This document shows positions 45,489 through 55,394 of a stretch of DNA of 64,000 nt, one piece after another. The DNA comes from Glaciozyma antarctica PI12 (lineage: Eukaryota; Basidiomycota; Microbotryomycetes; Kriegeriales; Camptobasidiaceae): contig KZ627153.1 in the NCBI GenBank assembly GCA_002917775.1, positions 186,001-250,000 of the forward strand, written 5' to 3'. The notes below the pieces were generated by a model, which saw nothing but the letters and a program-made list of their open reading frames with translations, was not told where the DNA came from and did not search any database. Each line of letters begins with the position of its first letter. Position 1 is the first letter of the stretch. Position numbers and translations under genes: made by a program.

Positions 45489-48305
45489 TTAATCGCGTTC
45501 GTCCATCCCCATCGCCGCCAACAACGACGCGTTCTGAGTCCTGATCGTCCCCACTCCCGACCTTGCCAGGCGATCCTCCAACGAGGCTTCCAGCGCTGTG
45601 CGTCCTCTCGAGCTTGACGCGCTGCTTGGCGGGAGAAGAAGCGAGCGACCTCGCCATGCTCGACGCGGCCGTCTGCGCTGGGGACGACGACATCTTCTGC
45701 GCCGCGCTCGCCATCTTGCCCTTGAGGTCCGAGAGGACGATGATGTCGGCGGGGGAGACGTACCCCTGCCCCTCGGTGCTGAGGTACGCGAGCGCCGTTT
45801 CGAGCGACGAGTACGCCTGATCGAACGTGACGCTATGTCGCTGCTGTCCTGGCGTCGAACGAGTCGAGGGACGGGCGACGGCGGGCGGAGGAGAGTTGTA
45901 GGGGACGCCGCCGGAGATGGTCGCGCGACGAGTGGGGACGCCGGGAGCGTGAGTCGGGGAGGGGACGGGGGCCGAGTGTTGCTGGACGAGAAACGCGGCT
46001 TGGAGTTGAGATTGGGTGCCGTCGGGACCGTGACCAAAGTAGCCCGTCGCGGGGGTCGAGGGGAGGGAGCCCGAGTTGGAGTGGGTGGTCGAGAAGGAGC
46101 CGTACATCGAGCCGGTGAGGGGAGTGCCGCTGCCGTTTTGCGACGAGAAGGCGGTCAGGCCAGAGTACGACGACGTTGTCGACGCGGTCGATCCCGAGCG
46201 TACGTGGCGGAAGTTCCCTCCTGGGGAGTTGGCGCCTGATCCTGCGACCGAACCAGGAGCCGACGCCTGGTAGTGACCGAAGTGGGACTGGGAGGTGAAC
46301 TGGAAAGGGGATTGGAGGGGGTAGGGGAGTTCCTGGCTCGAGTACTGGCTCGCGCCGGTGCTGCCGCTGCTGACCGAGTAGAGTCCGGCGGCGGTTTCGG
46401 ATCCGGCGTAGGACGAGGTGCTGGAGAGAGGTGCGTGGGAGGATCGGGAGGAGTGGGACGATGGGGCGCGACCGTGAGGCTGCTCCTCGAACGTCGACTG
46501 CGTGAAGCCGGTACTGAACGGGTCGTTGTTGCGCGATGCTGACGAAGCCGTCCTCGAATGCGACGCTGTCCTCGAATGCGTCGGCGTCGACTCCGAGTCG
46601 AGCTCAGTCTTGGAGATCGAAGTGCGAAGCGGCGTTCTACCGTCGACGTCCATGCGAGTCGACGAAGACGACGACGACGACGGTCGAGCCACGCTGATGC
46701 TGTTCGAGCTCGACGTCCTCGACTGGACCTGCCTCCTCGTCGAGTTCTGCCTCTTGCTCTTCCTCGGGCTCTTGGCCGGCGAAGGCTTGAGATCAAAGTC
46801 GGCGTCGTCCTCGTCCTCCTTGATCTGGATCTCCTCGTCCTCCTCCTCTTCGACCGTCTCGTGCGTACGCCTTCCTCCGGGACTCATAAAATCGACGAAC
46901 GTCTGCGCAGCGATGCCCGCGCGGAGCTTGAACCGCTCGACCCACGTCAGGCTCGCCTTGAAGTTCTCGCAGCCTTCGAGGTTCGGCGCGAGCTCGAGCG
47001 CTTTCGCCTGGAGACCTTCGTCGGAGAGAACGGCACCGCCTTCGACTTGTACGCGAGCCCAGTTGGCGAGCTCGTCGTCGAGTGCGGGGTAACGACCGCC
47101 GGTGAGGCGAACCACGACGGGAGGGGATAGGGGGGCGACGACTTCGGTGGACGGGGTCGAGGAGACGGGGTCGGGAGTAGGAGTGGGGGCGACGATGGAG
47201 AGGGAGCGAATCGAGTAGTCGTCCTCGTCGTCGTCGGGGAGGGAGAGCCAGTGCTCCTTGCGTTTGAGGATCTTGGAGACGGTGCTTCGCTCGACGCCAA
47301 AGTTGGCGCCAATGTCCTCCTGCTTGCTCGTTGGGAACGCTTCGTGATGTTGGCAGATACGCTTGCGATCGAGGTTGGAGAGCTTGGTCGAATTCCCTCG
47401 TCCTTTCTTGGGGGACGTGGAAGATCGCCGACTTAGAGTTGGTGCTCCACGGCGAGGTGTTCCCGCGTTGCCCAGCCCCTCGCCCTTCGCCGCCGATAAC
47501 GATCGTTCATCGCTTCTCCGCCGTAGACTGAGCTTGCTGCCGAGCTGGAACCGATGCGGAGGTTCGAGATGGACGACGTGCTGCTGGGGCTCGAGCTCCG
47601 GACTGAGTGCGCGGGATCCATGGTCGCCGAGGTCGGGGTCGACTGGCGAAAGGGAGAGGGAAGGCCGCCGGGAAAGATGGAGGAAGAGGATGCACCGAGA
47701 GCCTCGAGTGCTAGGGAGGTGGGAAGGTGAAGGCGGAACGACGGCGATTGGGTTCGTACCGGCGACATCGAGGTGGGATACGGCTCCGATGCAGAGCTCT
47801 GCGCACAAGGAGAGGAGGACGGTGGGATCATTAGCTTCCTATCCCTTGCATCCCGTGCCCTACAGAGAAAATGAAGACGGACCTGACCCTTAGTCGCTCG
47901 ACTCTGTAACCTCGTCCTCACCCTCTTAGAGCCGCCGACGCTGTCACCTCGAGATAGCTCCGTCCCCTCGTGCACTCGTTCCACCACCTCGTCCTCCTCC
48001 GTCTCCATCCTCATATCGACCCCAAGGCCCGCGAATCTGTCGTCGGGATCGCCCGAGGGGTAGCCTCCGAAGAAAGCATTTTCCTCGAGGAATCCTTGCA
48101 GAGCGTCCGTCGACTCGAGCGCCGAGCTCTCAGGACTCATAGCATCATTCGTCCACTCGCTCCACGCGACTGGGTTGAGGTCGGGCGAGCCAGCGACTTG
48201 TTGCTGGTGCTGGGAGAGCGTCGGCGGACTTGAGGGAAGGTGCGAGGACGAGCTTCGGAGATGATGGCGTGGAGAGGCGGCGAGGCTCAAGTCGGCCATG
48301 CTCAT
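45489..48305 (-). CDS. CENP-B-type HTH DNA-binding protein without a transposase domain
   Basis: ATG 48305 opens a disordered N-terminus (MSMADLSLAASPRHHLRSSS). After introns (GTCAGG...GCGCAG, about 47888-47800; a second near 47540-47495 that restores frame), the DNA-binding part begins. The first HTH is NLDRKRICQHHEAFPTSKQE followed by IGANFGVERSTVSKILKRKE (about 47385-47260). It matches the CENP-B/pogo N-terminal domain, which reads I...H...P...Q..I...F...RSTVSKIL. The second, CENPB-type HTH reads YPALDDELANWARVQVEGGA, LSDEGLQAKALELAPN and FKASLTWVERFKLRAGI (about 47095-46905). The rest is acidic and then Ser/Thr/Gln-rich, with SGLTAFSSQNGSGTPLTGS, and a short helix, SSLETALAYLSTEGQGYVSP. 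No DDE domain follows. Near 45640 two frames compete: one ends LLAAMGMDERD at 45489, the other continues to 45355. It is probably a transcription factor or centromere/heterochromatin protein. Confidence 0.78.
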
Positions 48306-50028
48306 CTTACTATCGAAAGTAAGAGTCGGCAGGAAGGGCGAAAAGGGAGGAGGAGGTGAGGCTAGGTCGTGCTGTACCGCGAAGAAGGAGGTGAGCTGCC
48401 GTCCCGAAAGCGATGGCACGTCGGCGAGCGCTACTTACGGCGGGGAAGGAGAAGGGGAGCGTCTCCCTGAGTATCCCGGCGTAGACCTTGTGCCTTCGTG
48501 GAGTCTGGCGAGGACAAAGTTTTGGGTCGGGGTGGGGGGAAGGGCAAGCGGAGGGGCAGGCCCAAGGCCCTTCGCTCGCCGCCTTCCTCACCGCGAGATC
48601 GTCACTTTTGGAACTCCCCTTGTCTGACTTTCTCGCACGAGGCGCTTCATTATCCGTCCCTTTGTGAGGTGTGTGATCCTCTCTCGCCCAGGTCCAACTC
48701 GCCGACACCGATTATTCCGTTAATCAGTGAGTCCCAGGACTCCAAGAGTCAGCAACTTGCCCTGCAAAGGCCTCGCTGAGACGACCTTTCTGCTCTAAAC
48801 ATCGTCTGCTGGCTGTCCCAAGAAAAGAGATTGGCGCGCGCGAAGCGATCTCGAGGATCGCAAGTCGCGGGCGCAGCGCTTGTTTCCCTTTTTTCTCTCA
48901 ATTCTTTCGATTCGTATAGCTAGCACATGCACTAGAGAACGTGCTCCCTTTTGGAGGAGCAGCAGTCCATTGCTTTGTGTACGTTACGCCCTTTCCATTA
49001 CAGACGAGCTTCTGCGCGAGAGGCGAGAGTACATTCCTCGCGCCCCGCTGCGAAGGCCTTGCAATACTGCTTCAGCGGGTTACAGTTCTTCCCGTACAAT
49101 GGTCTAAAGGGAACGCAAGATAGTTCCCCACCAGAAAGCTCCCCTCAGCGCTGCTCCGGGCCCAGAATCTCCGATTGCCCGCATGTTCTGAATCTTGTTC
49201 CCTCGCTCGCTCCCCGATTTCTTCATCGCCCGGTTGTGCACAAACTCTGAAGCGTATTCAGCCTAACCTTCTCCTTTGATAGCGTCTGCTTCCCTCCTGT
49301 GTTAGCGGAGGGAGAAGAAACGTACGCGCCGCGACGTGATTCGTCATAAAGTAGGGGTAACGAAGTCGGGTGGGTCGAAAAGCGGATCAGGATAAAGGCA
49401 AGATCGCCTCTTGTGAAGGCCCCGGAACTAGATACCACCTTGATAATGCGCAGCTGGCAAGACGCCGAACAGGAGGCGACGAGGAGCTCCTCCCCGAAGC
49501 GTTATCTAGGCGCGAGCTTGTAGCTTGTACGGGCCAAACCGACGCAGAGAGGGGCGACGTAACCCGTTTCTAGCAGTTTCTAGAGGACGAGCTCCCCAGT
49601 CCCCACTGCGTCCGCAAACAAGACGAAGCGGAGCAGTCCCTCCGCCCTCCGGAGCAAGCGCGTCTCAAGTCGAGCGCGAAATCTCCACCACGCGAACGGT
49701 CCCAGAGCAGCTTTTGTACTGTAGCCCTTTCCGAACTTCGCAGTACGCCCGTCGCCCCAATCGAAACGAGCGTTCCTGGCGCCGTCCCCAGCCGAAGACC
49801 TTAGCTCCAAGGCGGGCGCTTGGCGAGCGTCGAACGCGGCAGGACTCAGGAGCAGGATGCTGACTGCGAGGAGACCGGGCCGTGCCCATCCTCTTACAAA
49901 GCAGTGCTGGGGAATCGCATTCTGGCGCCGAGGAGGAGGAGGAGGAGGAGGAGGAGGAGGAGAGAGTCAACACGCGCTGCGGCTGTTATCCCTCCTGCCC
50001 CCACTCCACAACGTCGTGGACACTTAGG
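48306..50028. other. 1.7 kb divergent intergenic region, no gene supported
   Basis: The longest gene-poor stretch in the window, between the start codons of the CENP-B-like gene and the rhodanese gene. It holds the promoters of both. A GAG/GGA trinucleotide repeat occupies about 49930-49962, close to the rhodanese start. Reading frames up to about 110 residues occur on both strands, but none shows a domain, a consistent splice pattern or the codon bias of the neighbours. No tRNA or snoRNA-like structure was noticed by eye. Confidence 0.45.
49930..49962. repeat. GAG/GGA microsatellite, about 11 units
   Basis: Uninterrupted AGGAGGAGG run ending in GAGAGAG, about 70-100 bp upstream of the ATG at 50029, so probably in the 5' UTR or core promoter of the rhodanese gene. 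Confidence 0.8.
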
Positions 50029-50803
50029 ATGGCGTACCGCTTTATCGACCACACTGAGCTCAGCCTCCTGCTCAAGAATGGCGCCGTCATGGGGCGCGAT
50101 GTCGCCGTTGTGGACGTTCGAGGTGGGCTCTTCCTCACCGCCTTCGCAGCTCTCAGCTCACTCCACCTGCTCGTTCGCAGACCAGGATTTCGTGGGAGGC
50201 AACATGTGAGCTTGCGCGTGGAAGTGGGCAGGAAGGCGCTGACGAGCGCTGCAGCACTGGAGCTATCCACGCCCCAACAGAGGAGCGAACTGAGGAGAGT
50301 GTCCAAGACCTCGTCAAGGACTTGCGGGATGGTACGTACTCTCTATCCAGCTTCTAATACCCCATAGAGCTAACCAACGCTCCTCCGCAGTGCCCAAAGT
50401 CGTCTTCCACTGCGCCCTGAGCCGTTCGTCCCCTCCTCCTCCGAGCCGCCTACGCACTGACCTGCCACTCGCCACAGAGGTGCGCGGCCCCAAAGCAGCT
50501 CGTATCTACGCCGAAGAACTCGCGCGCCAAACCTCCTCCTCCGCCCCCTCCGTCCCCTCCGCCGACCTCTCCACCGCCGCCGCCGCAGCTGCCTTCTCTC
50601 CGAACCCTTATACTGCGGCCGAGGGCGCGCCGAAGCAGGAGGTACTAGTGCTGAGAGATGGGTTTACCGGGTGGCAGGCGTTGTACCGGGTGAATTTGGG
50701 AAGCTGCAGCTGGGAGAGGGGGAGCTGATGAGGTATCGCGCAGGATGATCCTACGCATGTGGAGAAGTTCGATAAGAGCGTTTGGGGAGGGTTTGCGCAT
50801 TAA
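50029..50803 (+). CDS. Rhodanese-fold Cdc25-like phosphatase (Ych1/Ibp1 type)
   Basis: Small cytosolic rhodanese-domain protein. ATG 50029 starts MAYRFIDHTELSLLLKNGAV. The structural motif VAVVDVRDQDFVGGN is created by splicing across an intron (about 50120-50181). After another intron comes VQDLVKDLRD, then VPKVVFHCALS. Its codon is completed after an intron (about 50425-50479) to give HCALSQVRGPKAARIYAEEL. This supplies the Cys-x5-Arg active-site loop of Cdc25/Acr2-type enzymes. An Ala-rich insert (STAAAAAAFSPNPY) follows, then LVLRDGFTGWQALY, the last rhodanese strand and helix. A final intron (about 50691-50743) leads to THVEKFDKSVWGGFAH and a TAA at 50801-50803. The family includes the yeast phosphatase Ych1 and arsenate reductase Acr2; the sequence alone does not separate the two activities. 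Confidence 0.85.
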
Positions 50804-51699
50804 AGGGGTGGAGTGTTGTAAGAGCGGAGAGTTTAGAGGGAGCTGTGTGAGGGAGAGGTGTTGCTCTGCTTCGGCTGGCCTTGCGATGATGGTGAGCTGT
50901 GAGCCTTGACGCGTGACTGATGCCGAGACGCTTTGCTTTCAGAGCTTCTCGATGCTGCCAGCAAGCTTTTTGAGGATGTCGGTGGATTCCTGCTCGCTCG
51001 ACTACTGCGCTCGGCCGCCTCAGCTTCGGCCTGTTCGCCTCGCTCTGGCACAACACCGCTGCTTGGTCTCCTTCCACAACTCTGCTCCAGGGACACCTTC
51101 TGCTCCTACGCTCAGCGCGTCCGACGAAGCTGGCGTTGTCAGCGTGTCAAAGGGAAAGCTCACACAAGCCTACGCCAGTCCGCTTTTCGGGGAAAGGTGG
51201 CTGACTCCCATCCGCTCGCGAGCAGTGCGCGCTTCTGCGTACGTTGCGAAGGCGCATATCGCAGAGCGCGCGGAGACAGCGGAGAGAGAGTTGCGGAGTT
51301 GCCAGATGGCGTCTTTTTGGCCCGATTGTCGCTGATTGAGTGCGTCGCGCCGCCTGTTCTCCTTCCTTCCTTCCTCACTGTCCTCCGGTTCGACATTACA
51401 CTGCTTCGGAGACGCCCAGGAGACTCGGTGAGCGGCAGTCTGCCCCGCCAGGCCGCGGAGCTGCTCTCCTTTCGGAGGATCCTTGCTTCAGGTCCACGGA
51501 CGTTCGCCCGGCGTACCTCTCCTCGAGTACATCCCTCTTTCGTGTTGAACCGCAGATCGCTTCGCGAGGCTACTCCATCTGCTCTGCCGCCTATGCCGAA
51601 CCTTTAAGGCGTTAGTTAAGGCCGCCCGAAGGACCGCGAAAGGCTCTGCGGGGACCGCAAGCCGAGTCAGCTCCTCCTCCCACCGTGCTCACGACTACG
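50804..51699. other. Intergenic region, no gene supported
   Basis: About 900 bp before the MFS gene, on the same strand as both neighbours. It is rich in short CT and GC blocks. Frames up to 224 codons occur, but they overlap one another in different frames and lack any recognised domain. Confidence 0.45.
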
Positions 51700-53992
51700 A
51701 TGGCCCGCCCAGCACCTCCCTCATTAGCCACTTCCCTCTCGTCGACGGCAGCCTCGCCCTCCAGCTCCCCAACTCTGCCGGACCGACGGGCGTCGGCTGA
51801 TTCAACCGAGAATGTCTGCTTGGGAATGGACGAGGACCTCGAGAACAAGCTTGAAGCAGGGAGGAGTGAGAAGCAGCTGGAGAATGGAGAGGAGGGGCAG
51901 CCTCCACCAGTCCCGCATCACCACCCTGCGACGCTCGAGCCGGACGATGCGGAGAGTGAGTTTAGCCGGGTGCTAGCAAGACGCGCGACGGCAGCTGATG
52001 GCGGGAGCAGATCCTCGCAATTGGCCGGTGCGGAAGAAGGTCGTGTTCGACGTGGTGATGTGTACGCAGGTGCTGTCGTTGACTTATGCGTCTACGGCTT
52101 TCGTGCGTCCCTTTCTCTCCGAGGTCGACGGTCAGCAGCTGACGCTCGCGCTTTCAGGTTACAAGCATACCCTCTGTGATGGAAGAGCTCCAGATATCGC
52201 AGGAGGTAGCAATTCTGGGTGTATCCCTCTGCGTGTAGGCTCGTTCCTTCGCACTCTCCGAACGCGAGCTGACCTCGTATTTTGTCCCCAGGATCGGCTT
52301 CGCCGGCGGTCCGCTGGTAATGGGCCCTTCCTCCGAGCTCTTTGGACGAAGACCAGTCTACCTTGTGTGCGGGATCCTCTACACAGGTTCGTTCGGCGTT
52401 CTTCCTCTCCTCTCGCACTAACCTCCCTTCAAGTCTTCTCCTGGATCGCCTCTGAAGCCAACAATGCTCCTCTCCTCCTCATATCTCGCTTTCTAATCGG
52501 ATTCTTCGGAGCTTCCGGCATCAACAACGTACCAGGTACGTCCTCACTCGCCCAGCCGTGAGCTTTTGAATGCTGACCCCACAGTTTTCGCGCAGCGAGC
52601 GTCGGAGACATCACGACGCCACTAAATCGGACTCGGTACACCGTTCCTTATGCGTTCATGGCTTTCGGAGGCCCTGCTCTCGGTCCTTTGTGCTCCTCCT
52701 TCATCCAAGTCCACGCCGGCTTTCGGTGCGTCCCCCAAAGCCTTCGCAAGCGATCTCGCTGACCTCCGACGCATCGCAGAGTCAACTTTCGCGTTATGGC
52801 CGCCTTCAACACCATCATGAGTATTCTCGTCGGTCTTCAGCCCGAGACTCACGGCCCAACATTGCTCAAGAACCGCATCGCAAGAGCAGGGAACGCTCCG
52901 CCTCCCTTGAGCATAGCGAGGTTCTTGGGAATCTACAGGATCGCGCTCGCTCGACCGATCGTGTTCATCTGCACAGGTGCGCGTGGCTTTCCTGTCCGTG
53001 AGCGCGGTGCTTACTCGTAGATTGCAGAACCGGTCGTCACTCTCATCTGCATCTACCTCTCCTTCCTCTGTACGTGTTCTCGTCATGAAAACGGGAGTCG
53101 AGAACTAACTCCCGTGCTCTGCAGACGGCGTCCTATATTCCTGCTTCCAGTCGTTCCAGATTGTCTACAAGACGATCCGCGGATTTGACGAGACGTCTTA
53201 CGGATTGACTTTCATTTCTCTCGGAATGGGATTCATCGTCGCTGCTACTTTGCTCGCAACTGTTGGAGGTACGCGAGACTAGGAACGGCGAGATCGCAAA
53301 GCTGATGCAAGCTCGCAGATCGAATCTACCACCGAGCCGCTGTTCATGGGCAACCAACAGCTCCGGAACACCGATTGGGCCTGGCGTACGCCGCTGCCAT
53401 CACCACTCCACTGTGCGTATTCGCACAGCCATCTTTAGAGAGTGCCGAACCTGAGGCTCTTTTTTTTCTCCCACGCAGCTCGCTCTTCATCTTCGCCTGG
53501 ACAGCTCCGTTCGTTCAAGTTCACTGGATCGTGCCCGTCATTACGCAAGGCATCTTCGCTGGATCCATCTTCTGCATCTTCACCGCCTTCGTGCGTCAAT
53601 TCATTTTTTTGACCGTTCCTGCGAAGCTGACCCACCTCTAGGTACCATGTTCGTCAAACGTCGCCGGTCCTCCTCACTGCTATTACTGACCATTGCCGTA
53701 GATCTAGTGGACGTTTACGGTCCTTTCGCCGCCTCCGCCCTCGCCGCAGGAATGGCCAGCCGAGCTCTGTTCGGTGGTATCTTCCCTCTGTTCTCCTTCC
53801 AGATGGTGAGGCTTCTAGCTTGAGACTCCCAGCAATATGGGCTTACGTTCTTTCCGATAGTACGAAGCATTGACGGTACAGGGCGCTACGAGCTTGTTTG
53901 CAGGCTTCTCGTGCCTCCTCGCGCCGATACCTTTCATTTTTCGTAGATACGGACACCAGATTCGAGGCAGGAGCAAGTTTGCAAGAGCATAG
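51700..53992 (+). CDS. Major facilitator superfamily exporter (DHA1-type)
   Basis: Proton-coupled exporter of drugs, polyamines or other small molecules, probably at the plasma membrane. ATG 51700 gives a hydrophilic N-terminus. A GTGAGT donor at about 51957 joins 52013 to read DDAENPRNWPVRKKVVFDVV, the NP.NW motif that precedes helix 1 in this subfamily. Further exons give EVAILGVSLCVVGFAGGPLV followed by MGPSSELFGRRPVYLVCGIL (motif A G..S..FGRR), WIASEANNAPLLLISRFLIG and FFGASGINNV, then YTVPYAFMAFGGPALGPLCS (motif C-like). The long cytosolic loop, with PETHGPTLLKNRIARAGN, is typical of DHA1. C-terminal helices include YGLTFISLGMGFIVAATLLA, FIFAWTAPFVQVHWIVPVIT and AAGMASRALFGGIFPLFSFQ. The tail YGHQIRGRSKFARA stops at TAG 53990-53992. 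About ten introns. The frame is continuous when they are removed. Confidence 0.9.
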
Positions 53993-55031
53993 TCTACTCC
54001 TCATCTTCCCTGCTCACAGCTCGCGCGAGTGTTGACCGCCCCCTCGTTGAGCTTACATCAAAATCTCACTTCAACGCTCAAACGTCTGCTCCCAGAACCG
54101 CACCGCACCGCACACGATTCCCAGCAAAGCAGCCGATGCTCTGAAACCCAGATTACCCCCGCAAGATCGCCCTCGCCCGCCAACGCGGCAGGTTTGACAC
54201 AGCTGCAGCGCCATCAGCTTGAATCCACGTAGCGAGAGTAAGCTCATCAAGTCTTCGCCCTCAAAATGATCGATTCTACGACACCAAAGCATACTCATGT
54301 TACGCAGGGGATTCGGGAGGATTGAAACGAGATGAGCGAAAACCCTCGCGTCTTGCGAAGGGGAACTCGACCGCTTGCTCCCCCTCGGCAGTTCTCACCG
54401 TTTCCGCCTCAAAAGCTGCGTACCCGCTCTGCACCTTAGCCTATTCATACTCTCGCATTATTCCACCTCTCCGAGTGCAGCATTCAACCTCGCGACTGCT
54501 TCTTTGCGCGCGACCGAAAGCACTCGCGCCTCGGGTCTCTCCTTCCCACTGTTCGGAGTGTAATCTGTTCTGAACTGCTCAGGACCAAAAAGGTGTGCGA
54601 GGAGTAGCTCACCAGATATCCAGAATCATTCACCGAGGGGAGAGGGTCGGAGAACCACAGAATCACCGCCATTGCATCGGAATCCAGCCACGTTCCAGCA
54701 TCCGACGTGTGCTCTAGCGGAGAAGCACCTGGAGGATCTCGCGATAATCTTTTTGCACTCATACGGATGCATGACAAGACGTGCATGGAACATCTGTCAA
54801 AGCGGCAGAGTAATCTGAGGAAGAGAGCGCGAACCAACACATGGACGCATTCTCCGTCCCCTCCACCTCTTGGTCCTCATCCCTACCCGGAAGGCAAACA
54901 CACCCGACACAACTTAGGTGGTTACGAGGAAGCCTGCCAACGATGTGAGCGGAGTGAGCGGAGTGGTCTGCGAAGAGCGAGCGCGTCACTCGCTGAATGA
55001 TGGCCACTCTGGAACCTTACCACACAGAAAC
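53993..55031. other. Intergenic region, no gene supported
   Basis: About 1 kb between the MFS stop and the tRNA. Less GC-rich than the genes. Frames under 120 codons on both strands show no domain. It may hold 3' UTR of the MFS gene and tRNA upstream sequence only. Confidence 0.45.
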
Positions 55032-55123
55032 GGACAGATGGCCGAGCGGTTAAGGCGCCAGCTTAAGGTCTAATACACCTGCTGGTTCTTAATTGAGCGT
55101 GGGTTCGATTCCCACTCTGTTCA
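55032..55123 (+). tRNA. tRNA-Leu, anticodon AAG, with an 11-nt intron
   Basis: The acceptor stem GGACAGA (55032-55038) pairs with TCTGTTC (55116-55122), with one G-T pair, and the discriminator A is at 55123, as expected for Leu. The A box is TGGCCGAGCGG and the D arm follows. Anticodon stem CCAGC (about 55068-55072) and loop TTAAGGT give anticodon AAG. An insert of 11 nt (about TCTAATACACC) precedes GCTGG, which closes the stem, so an intron lies at the usual place next to position 37. A long variable arm (CTT AATT GAG) supports a class II tRNA. The T arm is GTGGG TTCGATT CCCAC, which contains the B box. A T-run terminator follows. Confidence 0.9.
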
Positions 55124-55125
55124 TT

Positions 55126-55132
55126 CTTTTTT
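55126..55132 (+). terminator. RNA polymerase III terminator of the tRNA-Leu gene
   Basis: CTTTTTT begins 3 nt after the discriminator base, the standard oligo-T stop for pol III. Confidence 0.8.
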
Positions 55133-55394
55133 GCTCGCCGACGGACTGTTCAGATCGCGATCTTTTTTTCTGGTCTATACGGCCTGTTCGTAAATCGCTC
55201 CTCGGGAAGGAGGAGGGAAGAGGAGGGGGAAGAAGCCGAGGAGAAAGTAGCAACCCCCCAGCGGCGAAGTAGCACCCCGCCCGAGGTCGTACCCGCCTTC
55301 GTTCCTTCCCACCGCCGCTCCCACAGAGGTCAGGTCCACCAAGCGTCAAACTGCAGCTCAGCGAACCTCTTTTCGCCCACCCCCTTGAGACGAA

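Noticed and set aside
45489-48305. CENP-B-like gene considered as a live pogo-type DNA transposon
   Set aside because: There is no DDE domain after the HTH modules, no inverted repeats were noticed at its borders, and the gene has host-like introns.
48306-50028. Several frames of 60-130 codons in the 1.7 kb gap
   Set aside because: No domain, mutual overlap in different frames, no convincing introns.
50913-51607. Frames of up to 224 codons upstream of the MFS gene
   Set aside because: Overlapping frames of similar quality and no recognisable motif; likely intergenic.
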